From contig JAJDEQ010000131.1 in NCBI GenBank assembly GCA_029259695.1, positions 1 to 57,429 on the forward strand: 57,429 bases of DNA, written 5' to 3'. The position numbers and the translations under genes are program-made. Each line of letters begins with the position of its first letter. Positions within the stretch are counted from its first letter, which is position 1. Positions 51,207 to 57,429 of the stretch are shown here, in pieces. Below the pieces are notes generated by a model, which was given only the letters and a program-made list of their open reading frames with translations, searched no databases and was not told the origin of the DNA. This stretch comes from Planctomycetota bacterium. GTDB lineage: Bacteria; Planctomycetota; B15-G4.

Positions 51207-53123
51207 ATGGGAGACAGCAACTCCGAGAGCACGCTCGACCGCGAGGCGATGCGTGCGTTCACGAAGGCCTTGCTGGTCGACGTGTCGGCGCTCGAGCGCA
51301 TGCTCGACGCGGGTCTGATCGAGTCCAACGTGCGCCGCATCGGTGCCGAGCAGGAGCTGTTCCTGGTCGACCGCGCCATGCACCCGGCGCTGACCGGGCT
51401 GAAGGTGCTGGAGAAGGTGGACCAGACCCACTTCACGCCCGAGCTGGGCTTGTTCAACCTCGAGATCAACCTGAGCCCCCAGCGCCTGCGGGACGATTGC
51501 CTGTGGCGCATGGAGCAGCAGATCGAGGGTTTGCTGACCCAGGCCCGGCGTGCGGCCGAGTCGATCGGCTCGCGCATCCTGCTGACCGGCATCCTGCCGA
51601 CCATGAAGCAGAAGCACCTGACGCTCGAGTCGATGACGCCCTTGCCGCGCTACCTGGGGCTCAACCGCACGACGCTCGAGCACCGTGGCAGCGAGTTCCG
51701 CTTGTCGATCAAGGGACTCGACGAACTGCAGACGAGTCACGACAACGTGATGTTCGAGGCCTGCAACACGAGCTTCCAGATCCACTTCCAGGTGGGGCCG
51801 GACGAGTTCGCCGAACTGTACAACCTGGCCCAGGCCGTCACCGGCCCGGTCCTCGCGGCGGCCGTGAACTCACCCGTCTTCCTGCAGCACCGCTTGTGGG
51901 CCGAGACGCGCGTGGCGTTGTTCCAGCAGTCGATCGACTCCCGTTCCGAGGCCCACCAGGCGCGGCAGTCACGCCCGCGCGTCGTGTTCGGCGATCGCTG
52001 GGTCGACAAGTCGGTGCTCGAGATCTACCGCGAGGACGTGGCCCGCTTCCGGGTGTTCATGTCGTCTGAGGTGGACGAGGACCCCATGGCCGTGCTCGAC
52101 CAAGGCGGCATCCCCAAGCTCGCCTGCCTGTGTCAGCACAACGGGACCGTGTACCGCTGGAATCGTCCCTGCTACGGCGTGCACAACGGCGTGGCCCACC
52201 TGCGCATCGAGCACCGCGCGCTGCCCGCGGGCCCCACCGTGGCCGACGAGATCGCCAACGCCGCGTTCTTCCACGGCCTGATGACCAGCCTCAGCGCGCG
52301 CTACGGCGACATCACCAAGGTGCTGCGCTTCGACGACGCCAAGAACAACTTCACCACGGCCGCGCGCTACGGCTTGCACGCGCGCCTGACCTGGATCGAC
52401 GGCAAGACGGTCCCCGCCGACGAACTGATCCTCAACGAGCTGCTGCCCGCGGCACGTGAGGGCCTGGAGAGCAAGGACATCCGGCCCGTGGACATCGACC
52501 ACTACCTGGGCATCCTCGAGGAGCGCGTGCGCAGCGGTCGCACCGGCTCGCAGTGGGCCCTCGACTCGCTCGCATCGATGGGTGAGCACGGGCGGCCCGA
52601 CGAACGCTACCGGGCGCTCACGGCGTGCATGTACCTCCGTCAGATGGAGGGCAAGCCGGTCCACGAGTGGGAGCCGGCCACGCTCGAGGAGGGCTTCGAC
52701 TGGCGCGACAGTTGCCGCACGGTCGAGCAGGTCATGAGCACCGACCTGTTCACGCTCCACCCGGAGGACCTGGTCGACCTGGCGGCGAGCGTGATGGACT
52801 GGGAGCACGTGCGCCACGTGCCCGTAGAGGACGTCGCCGGCAAGCTCGTGGGCATCGTGTCGCACCGCCAGGTGCTGCGCATGGTCGGGCGCGGCATCAA
52901 GGACGGCACCGCTCCGGTGGCCGTGCGGGAGATCATGACGCCGGACCCCCTCACCGTGGACGCGGACACGCTGACCCTCACCGCGATCGAGATGATGCGC
53001 GAGCACAAGGTGAGCTGCCTGCCGGTCACGAACGGCGAGGGCAAGCTGATCGGGATCGTGACCGAAGCGGACTTCATCCAGATCACAGCCAGGTTGCTCG
53101 AAGAGAAGTTGCGCGAACCATGA
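51207..53123 (+). CDS. GCS2-type glutamate-cysteine ligase family protein fused to a CBS pair
   Basis: 638 residues from ATG 51207. Residues about 35-470 are a carboxylate-amine ligase of the GCS2 kind: RIGAEQELFLVD and GLFNLEINLSPQ are acidic metal/ATP strands, with ACNTSFQIHFQVGPDEFA, ILTGILPTMKQKHL-type segments and HLRIEHRALPAGPTVADEI. The C-terminal CBS pair (about 500-630) has VMSTDLFTLHPEDLVDLAAS, KLVGIVSHRQVLRM, IMTPDPLTVDADTLTL and GKLIGIVTEADFI. An adenine nucleotide probably controls the ligase through the CBS pair. Coupled by ATGA to an amidohydrolase, which suggests making and removing an amide-linked amino acid product. Confidence 0.88.
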   Translation: MGDSNSESTLDREAMRAFTKALLVDVSALERMLDAGLIESNVRRIGAEQELFLVDRAMHPALTGLKVLEKVDQTHFTPELGLFNLEINLSPQRLRDDCLWRMEQQIEGLLTQARRAAESIGSRILLTGILPTMKQKHLTLESMTPLPRYLGLNRTTLEHRGSEFRLSIKGLDELQTSHDNVMFEACNTSFQIHFQVGPDEFAELYNLAQAVTGPVLAAAVNSPVFLQHRLWAETRVALFQQSIDSRSEAHQARQSRPRVVFGDRWVDKSVLEIYREDVARFRVFMSSEVDEDPMAVLDQGGIPKLACLCQHNGTVYRWNRPCYGVHNGVAHLRIEHRALPAGPTVADEIANAAFFHGLMTSLSARYGDITKVLRFDDAKNNFTTAARYGLHARLTWIDGKTVPADELILNELLPAAREGLESKDIRPVDIDHYLGILEERVRSGRTGSQWALDSLASMGEHGRPDERYRALTACMYLRQMEGKPVHEWEPATLEEGFDWRDSCRTVEQVMSTDLFTLHPEDLVDLAASVMDWEHVRHVPVEDVAGKLVGIVSHRQVLRMVGRGIKDGTAPVAVREIMTPDPLTVDADTLTLTAIEMMREHKVSCLPVTNGEGKLIGIVTEADFIQITARLLEEKLREP

Positions 53124-54313
53124 CCGGATGCGAGACGGGAACCACCTTGGAATGCCTCGGGAGCGAGCGCGACGTCGCCGATGTCGACAAACGTGTGATC
53201 GGCACGTACGGCGGACAGCAGCCCGGTCCGAGCCTGGTGGTGATCGGCGCGATCCACGGCAACGAGCCGGCGGGCGCGCAGGCCGCTGAGCGCGTGCTGG
53301 CCACCCTGCGACGCACGGCCATGCCCATGCGCGGGCGGTTGTGCGCGCTCGTGGGCAACGTGTCGGCCCTGCAAGCGGGCCAGCGCTTCCTGAAGCGCGA
53401 CCTGAACCGCATCTGGTCGGCGGACGAGATCCAGGAGATGCGCGCGCGCGATCCGGGCCTCGACGGCCCCGAACAGGCGGAGCAGCGCGCGCTCGAGAGT
53501 TCCATCGAGCCCTTCGCCCACGGTGACGATCCGTGCGTGATCCTGGACCTGCACTCGACGTCGGCGACCGGCGCCCCGTTCAGTGTGATGAGCGACACGC
53601 TGCAGAATCGCGAGCTGACCTTCGCGTATCCGATCCCGATCATCCTGGGACTCGAGGAAGTCGTGCGCGCGACGCTGCTGGAGTACTACAGCGAGATGGG
53701 TCACGTGTGCGTCGCCGTGGAGGGCGGGCAGCACGACGACCCGCGCACGGTCGATCACCACGAGGCGATCCTGTGGATGACGCTCGTGTCGAGTGGCATG
53801 CTGGAGAGCCGCCACGTGCCCGGCTGGGAAGACCACGTGTCGCGCCTCGAGGTCTCGTCGGCGGGGCTGCCGTCGGTGGTCGAGACGATGTACCGCCACG
53901 CCATCGCGCCGGAAGATGACTTCCGCATGGAGCTCGGCTTCGAGAACTTCGATCCGATCAAGCGTGGGCAGCGGTTGGCGTCGGACAGGCACGGCGTGGT
54001 GCACGCGCCCGACGACGGTCGGGTCATGCTGCCGCTCTACCAGGGCCAGGGTGAGGACGGCTTCTTCGTCGGCCGCGAGGTGCGGGTGTTCTGGCTCCAG
54101 CTGTCGGCGCTGCTGCGCCGGCTGGGTGTCGAGCGGTTGCTGCCGCTGTTTCCCGGTGTGCGCCGCGATCCCGTGCGGCCGCGCACGCTGCTCGCCGACC
54201 GCCTGTGGGCGCGCTGGCTCGTGCCGCAGATCTTCCACCTGCTCGGCTTCCGCCGTGATCACGACGAGGATCGCTTCCGCGTGTTCGTGCGGCGCCCGGA
54301 CCGGCGCGCCTGA
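53120..54313 (+). CDS. Succinylglutamate desuccinylase/aspartoacylase family zinc hydrolase
   Basis: 397 residues from ATG 53120. The zinc site of the M14-like AstE/AspA family is visible: IGAIHGNEPAG (His and Glu ligands) and ILDLHSTSATG (third His). FLKRDLNRIWS provides the substrate Arg/Asn pair. VAVEGGQHDDP lies near the general base region. A C-terminal beta domain (about 280-330, HGVVHAPDDGRVMLPLYQG) follows, then a basic tail with no signal peptide. It cleaves an N-acyl amino acid or short amide. Translation is coupled to the GCS2-CBS ligase. Confidence 0.9.
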   Translation: MTGCETGTTLECLGSERDVADVDKRVIGTYGGQQPGPSLVVIGAIHGNEPAGAQAAERVLATLRRTAMPMRGRLCALVGNVSALQAGQRFLKRDLNRIWSADEIQEMRARDPGLDGPEQAEQRALESSIEPFAHGDDPCVILDLHSTSATGAPFSVMSDTLQNRELTFAYPIPIILGLEEVVRATLLEYYSEMGHVCVAVEGGQHDDPRTVDHHEAILWMTLVSSGMLESRHVPGWEDHVSRLEVSSAGLPSVVETMYRHAIAPEDDFRMELGFENFDPIKRGQRLASDRHGVVHAPDDGRVMLPLYQGQGEDGFFVGREVRVFWLQLSALLRRLGVERLLPLFPGVRRDPVRPRTLLADRLWARWLVPQIFHLLGFRRDHDEDRFRVFVRRPDRRA

Positions 54314-54323
54314 GCAGGGCGCT

Positions 54324-54397
54324 CTCGGCGCCCGGCCGAGCCGCGTCACGGGTGGCCGGGAAGGCCCGCCGGTCCGGTACGGCCATGGCGGGGCCGT
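54324..54397. terminator. Two GC-rich hairpins between convergent genes
   Basis: CTCGGC/GCCGAG (54324-54329 with 54335-54340) and ACGGCC/GGCCGT (54379-54384 with 54392-54397) fill the space between the amidohydrolase and solute-binding protein stops. Neither has a U-run. Confidence 0.4.
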
Positions 54398-54416
54398 CAG
54401 TGTGCCGGGGCCGCGC

Positions 54417-55205
54417 TCAGAAGCCGTAGCGCCTGCTGGGGTCGTAGAGCGACACGAGCCCGTAGCGGGTGTTGAGCTCGGCCAGCCACTCGGGACGGAG
54501 CGTCGACAGCACCCGATCGACGGCCTGGGTGAGCGGGACGGCATCACGGCTCAACACGAGCCCGTAGTCCTCGGTCTCGACCGACGCGGGCAGCAGCGTC
54601 AGCTGCTCCGGGAACTCGGCCGCGAGCGCCTCGGCATTGGGCCCGTCCATCACGGCGGCGTCCACTTCGCGCTGCAGCAGGCGCTCGGCGGTGGGCAGGC
54701 CGGCCTTGTTCTCGTACACGCCGATCGCGTCGGGCATGTGCGCCTCCACCGCCCGCTGGGACGTGGTCCCTGCGCCGGCGGACACGCGACGCCCCGCGAG
54801 GTCCGCCAGGGTCGCGGGTTCGCCGGGCCCGCGCCGCACGACGGCCCGGATCGCCGTCTCGAAGTAGGGCGTGGAGAACGCGACGCGCTCGGCCCGCTCG
54901 GGCGTGATGCCCATGGTGGCGCAGACGATGTCGACCTCCCGGGCTTCGACGGCATCCAGCAGTTCGTCGAAGGGCATGCGGCGCCAGACGATGCGGCGGT
55001 CGAGCAGCTCGCCCATGTGTTCCATCATCTCCACGTCACGGCCCCGCGGCGTGCCGTCCTCGTCGACCCAGGCGAAGGGTTCGTTGGCGAGGTCGGAGCC
55101 CACCACGAGCAGGTCGGTCGGCGTGCCTGCACAACCGCTCACGAGACCGGCGAGGAGCACGGCGGTGAAGAGCTGCAGCACGCGCTGGCACGGCGAGGCG
55201 ACCAT
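54417..55205 (-). CDS. Solute-binding lipoprotein (ABC amino-acid type, orphan)
   Basis: 262 residues from ATG 55205, with GAGG about 7 nt upstream. A lipoprotein signal (LFTAVLLAGLVSGC) is followed by a family-3 (PF00497) periplasmic binding fold: VGSDLANEPFAWVDEDGTPR, MEHMGELLDRRIVWRRMPFD, VDIVCATMGITPERAERVAF, AGRRVSAGAGTTSQ and REVDAAVMDGPNAEAL. There is no permease or ATPase gene nearby, so it may serve a transporter encoded elsewhere or act as a sensor. It is a single-gene unit. Confidence 0.88.
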   Translation of the reverse strand: MVASPCQRVLQLFTAVLLAGLVSGCAGTPTDLLVVGSDLANEPFAWVDEDGTPRGRDVEMMEHMGELLDRRIVWRRMPFDELLDAVEAREVDIVCATMGITPERAERVAFSTPYFETAIRAVVRRGPGEPATLADLAGRRVSAGAGTTSQRAVEAHMPDAIGVYENKAGLPTAERLLQREVDAAVMDGPNAEALAAEFPEQLTLLPASVETEDYGLVLSRDAVPLTQAVDRVLSTLRPEWLAELNTRYGLVSLYDPSRRYGF

Positions 55206-55270
55206 GGGGAGTCCTCGGAGGATCGGCGTTTCACACGGGATCGTAGCCCGCTTGTGGACCGTCGGGGAAG

Positions 55271-56062
55271 GTGCGTATCGATCACCGCCCCGATCCGTGC
55301 GACGCTGGATCCGTGGGTCATGCGAGCGAGTTCTCCCTCTCCACCAGGCTGCTGCTGCGCGGGTACCGTTGGCGCCGCGTCGACCCGGTGCCCTGGACGC
55401 CCCTGGACAAGCCGCTGAGTGCCTGTCGCCTGGCGCTCGTGTCCAGCGCCGGCTTCGTGCTGCCCTGGCAGGAGCCCTTCGACGACGGGCAGCGGGGCGG
55501 CGACGTGTCGTTTCGCGAGATCCCCGCCGACGCGGCCGTCTCCGACCTGCACGAGACCCACCGCAGCGACGCATTCGACCACACCGGTCTGGGACGCGAT
55601 CCGAACCTTGCGTTCCCGCTCGAACGGGCGCGGGAACTCGTGGCCATGGGGCGCATCGCCGGTCTCACCGCGCACCATCTCTCGTTCATGGGGTCGATCA
55701 CGGCGCCCGGGCGACTCGTGCGCGACACGGCTCCGCAGGCGGCGCAACGCCTCGTGGCCGACGGTGCCGACATCGCCCTGCTGGTGCCCGTGTGACCCTT
55801 CTGCAACCAGGCGGTCGGCCTGGTGGCGGCGGAACTCGAGCGGCGCGGCATCGCCACGGTCTGCATCCAGCTCTTGCGCCGGGTGGCCGAACGGGTGCGT
55901 CCGCCGCGGGCGCTGTGGGTGCCCTACCGCCACGGCTACCCGCTGGATCTCCCGGATCGTCCGGCCCGGCAGCTGGCCGTGATGCAGGCCGCCCTCGCGC
56001 TGCTGGAGGATCCGCACGCCGAGCCCCCGCTGCTGGTGGACTACGTTCCCGAACACAGGTGA
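55271..56062 (+). CDS. Selenoprotein of the glycine/betaine/D-proline reductase B-like family (in-frame UGA = Sec)
   Basis: 263 residues if the UGA at 55793-55795 is read as selenocysteine (Sec175). The frame continues without a break: [29 protein letters not shown] to the stop at 56060-56062. The residues on both sides (VPV-U-PxCxQ-VGL-A-LE--GI) form the expected motif of this family, and U175-P-F-C178 is a thioredoxin-type UxxC pair. N-terminal signatures include [26 protein letters not shown] and [17 protein letters not shown] hairpin follows the UGA. The start is uncertain (GTG 55271 or GTG 55313). It is probably a redox enzyme; the substrate is unknown. Confidence 0.9.
55807..55823 (+). 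promoter_or_regulatory. Bacterial SECIS element
   Basis: CCAGGC (55807-55812) and GCCTGG (55818-55823) form a perfect 6-bp stem with a GGTCG loop. The loop begins 18 nt after the UGA, and both the spacing and the GGUC loop start match the SelB-binding hairpin of E. coli fdhF. It lies inside the coding sequence, as required in bacteria. Confidence 0.85.
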
Positions 56063-56234
56063 CGCCGCCGGGCGCCGGGCCTGCGGACCCGGGCTTGGCG
56101 CTGTACATCCCGGTGTGATCGTCCCTACATTCACGGCGTCGTTCGCCTGCGCAAGCCGGGGGGCGACGGACGAGTTCAGCGGCCCTGCGACGCCGCCTGC
56201 GCATCGCGGTCCACAGCGGATGGAATGCAACCCC

Positions 56235-56900
56235 ATGACGAAGTACGAGTTCGTGCCGTTCAGCTTCCACGAGTACGCACCGCCGGAGATGCTGGAGCGC
56301 TCGGCGGCGTTCTACGACGAGCTCAGGCGGCGCCGGACGATCCGTGAGTTCTCCGATCGTCCGGTCGCCCGCGAGGTGATCGAGAACTGCCTGCGCGCCG
56401 CCGGCTCGGCACCCAGCGGTGCCAACTTGCAACCGTGGTCGTTCGTGGTCGTGAGCGATCCCGAGACCAAGCGCAAGATCCGCGCGGCCGCCGAAGAGGA
56501 GGAGCGGGAGTTCTACGCCTCCCGCGCGCCGCCGGAGTGGCTGGCCGCGCTCGCGCCCCTGGGCACGGACGAGCACAAGCCCTACCTGGAGACGGCGCCC
56601 TACCTGATCGCCGTCTTCTCACGCAGCTACGACCTGCGCGACGACGGCACGCGGGTGAAGCACTACTACGCCGTGGAGTCGGTGGGGCTGGCGACGGGCA
56701 TGCTCATCGCGGCGGTGCACCACGCGGGACTCGCGTCGCTGACCCACACGCCCAGCCCGATGAACTTCCTCAACCAGGTGCTCGACCGTCCCGCGTCCGA
56801 GCGCGCCTTCCTGCTGCTCGTGGTGGGCTACCCCGCCGACGATGCCGTGGTGCCCGACATCCGGCGCAAGCCCCTGGAGGAGATCGCGACCTTCGTGTGA
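56235..56900 (+). CDS. Nitroreductase-fold flavoprotein, iodotyrosine deiodinase-like
   Basis: 221 residues from ATG 56235. FMN-binding [14 protein letters not shown] and [19 protein letters not shown] open the fold. The active-site lid [10 protein letters not shown]...DEHKPYLE has E90, Y94 and K115 at exactly the spacing of human IYD E157, Y161 and K182, which clamp the zwitterion of halotyrosine. [20 protein letters not shown] closes as in IYD. Unlike the human protein there is no membrane anchor. It should be a reductive dehalogenase of mono- or di-halotyrosines using reduced FMN. The stop is followed by a small zinc-ribbon gene 23 bp on. Confidence 0.9.
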   Translation: MTKYEFVPFSFHEYAPPEMLERSAAFYDELRRRRTIREFSDRPVAREVIENCLRAAGSAPSGANLQPWSFVVVSDPETKRKIRAAAEEEEREFYASRAPPEWLAALAPLGTDEHKPYLETAPYLIAVFSRSYDLRDDGTRVKHYYAVESVGLATGMLIAAVHHAGLASLTHTPSPMNFLNQVLDRPASERAFLLLVVGYPADDAVVPDIRRKPLEEIATFV

Positions 56901-56923
56901 GTCGCGCGCCGTTGGAGGGAGTC

Positions 56924-57103
56924 GTGCTGAAGAGCGTTCAGAAGGAAGACGTCACGCCGGTCTGTCCGCACTGCGAGCGAGGCGTGAGCGAGATCTGGTT
57001 CCGTACCATCGAGACCATGCTGGGCAAGCGGTACGTCTACATGTGCCCGTCGTGCAAGAAGGTGCTGGGCGTGACGCACCGCAAGGGCTTCTGGATGGGC
57101 TGA
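56924..57103 (+). CDS. Small zinc-ribbon protein
   Basis: 59 residues from GTG 56924, with GGAGGGAG (56914-56921) upstream. Two Cys pairs, CPHCERG and CPSCKKV, are separated by about 24 residues including IWFRTIETMLGKRYVYM; they form one zinc ribbon. The end GVTHRKGFWMG is distinctive. The function is unknown; it may be co-transcribed with the deiodinase-like gene. Confidence 0.8.
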   Translation: MLKSVQKEDVTPVCPHCERGVSEIWFRTIETMLGKRYVYMCPSCKKVLGVTHRKGFWMG

Positions 57104-57105
57104 GC

Positions 57106-57429
57106 TCAGCGACGCTTGTGGAGCCAGCGCTCCCACCAGTCGAGGATCTGGTGCAGGCGGTGCATGCGCAGGTCGGGCGGGCCGGCGCGGCTCATGCCGT
57201 GACTGGTGCTGGCCGGGTAGCGCACCAGGCGCGTGGGCACACCGCGGTGCTTGAGCGCGGCGAAGACCTGGTCGGCCTGCTCGATGTTGCAGCGCAGGTC
57301 GCCCTCGGAGTGGATGATCAGCGTCGGCGTCTTGCAGTTGCCGAGGTACTTCAGCGGGCTGTGCTCCCAGAGCTTCTCCGGCGAGTCCCAGCTGTTGCCC
57401 TCCCAGTAGCGATCGGGAAAGAACGGGAA
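57106..57429 (-). CDS. C-terminus of an S9 (prolyl oligopeptidase) family peptidase, partial
   Basis: 107 residues up to the stop at 57108-57106, running off the window end. SPLKYLGNCKTPTLIIHSEG is followed by DLRCNIEQADQVFAAL with the catalytic Asp, and TSHGMSRAGPPDLRMHRL with the catalytic His. The end is ILDWWERWLHKRR. The nucleophile Ser lies beyond the window. The tail is typical of the acylaminoacyl-peptidase branch. Converges with the zinc-ribbon gene, 2 bp between stops. Confidence 0.9.
   Translation of the reverse strand, partial: FPFFPDRYWEGNSWDSPEKLWEHSPLKYLGNCKTPTLIIHSEGDLRCNIEQADQVFAALKHRGVPTRLVRYPASTSHGMSRAGPPDLRMHRLHQILDWWERWLHKRR

Noticed and set aside
55793..55823. Reading the TGA as a true stop, a nonsense mutation or two separate genes
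   Set aside because: Family residues are intact on both sides in the same frame, a UxxC pair is formed, and a SECIS hairpin lies at the right distance.
1..57429. CRISPR arrays, insertion sequences, attachment sites, rRNA and tRNA genes
   Set aside because: No regularly spaced repeats of CRISPR type, no transposase or integrase reading frame and no RNA gene signature was found on reading both strands. The short tandem repeats seen are two or three copies only.

Overview
The window is very G+C-rich bacterial chromosome, densely packed, with many 4-bp ATGA or GTGA start/stop overlaps. No rRNA, tRNA, insertion sequence, integrase or CRISPR array was recognised. The gene content best fits a deep-branching, high-GC Planctomycetota-like lineage. 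This is inferred from an ECF sigma factor of the TIGR02999 type, a cysteine-paired DUF11 (OmcB-like) lipoprotein, a secreted protein with a C-terminal module I associate with planctomycete exoproteins, and an ExbB/ExbD locus with a huge TPR protein and a toroid protein. No marker gene is present to prove it.

Layout. 1-6 kb: TetR regulator with the first codons of a coupled, probably efflux, gene; glutamine-dependent NAD synthetase coupled to two GNAT acetyltransferases; a four-CBS protein. 6-13.6 kb: secreted GATase-like protein, a histidine kinase / receiver-PP2C phosphatase pair, divergent OxyR, and a winged-helix regulator operon behind a palindromic operator. 13.8-16.9 kb: ECF sigma factor, GxDLY-type SGNH lipoprotein, methyltransferase, DUF4404 protein. 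16.9-26.1 kb: an ExbB-ExbD motor locus with a 1041-aa periplasmic TPR protein and a 1186-aa propeller/TonB-like/toroid fusion, then a TPR lipoprotein. 26-38 kb: CYTH protein, membrane sulfatase-superfamily protein, GT-C glycosyltransferase, 2,4-dienoyl-CoA-reductase-like SDR, M28-PDZ peptidase, and a membrane protein plus ABC/FtsX operon. 38-46 kb: PhoX-like Tat protein with a PhoB-like regulator, a non-coding stretch, and a four-gene operon of histidine kinase, Ras-like GTPase, OmpA-type transmembrane protein and coiled-coil protein. 46-49 kb: a long structured leader, the DUF11 lipoprotein and a strong terminator. 49-57.4 kb: DUF2007 protein, RimL-type GNAT, FMN glutamate-synthase-domain protein, GCS2-CBS ligase coupled to an AstE/AspA-type amidohydrolase, a solute-binding lipoprotein, a UGA-containing selenoprotein with a bacterial SECIS hairpin, an iodotyrosine-deiodinase-like nitroreductase, a zinc-ribbon protein, and the C-terminus of an S9 peptidase.

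The two most novel-looking systems are envelope machines. In the first (16.9-24.7 kb) an ExbB/ExbD proton channel is paired with a protein whose third membrane helix carries the TonB SxxxH signature, placed between a PD40 propeller and a squalene-cyclase-like toroid. In the second (41.2-46.2 kb) a Ras-like GTPase is translationally coupled to a membrane protein with a Roadblock-like cytoplasmic segment and a peptidoglycan-binding OmpA-like end. That would give a physical path from a nucleotide switch to the cell wall. The selenoprotein shows that the organism must have a selenocysteine-insertion apparatus.
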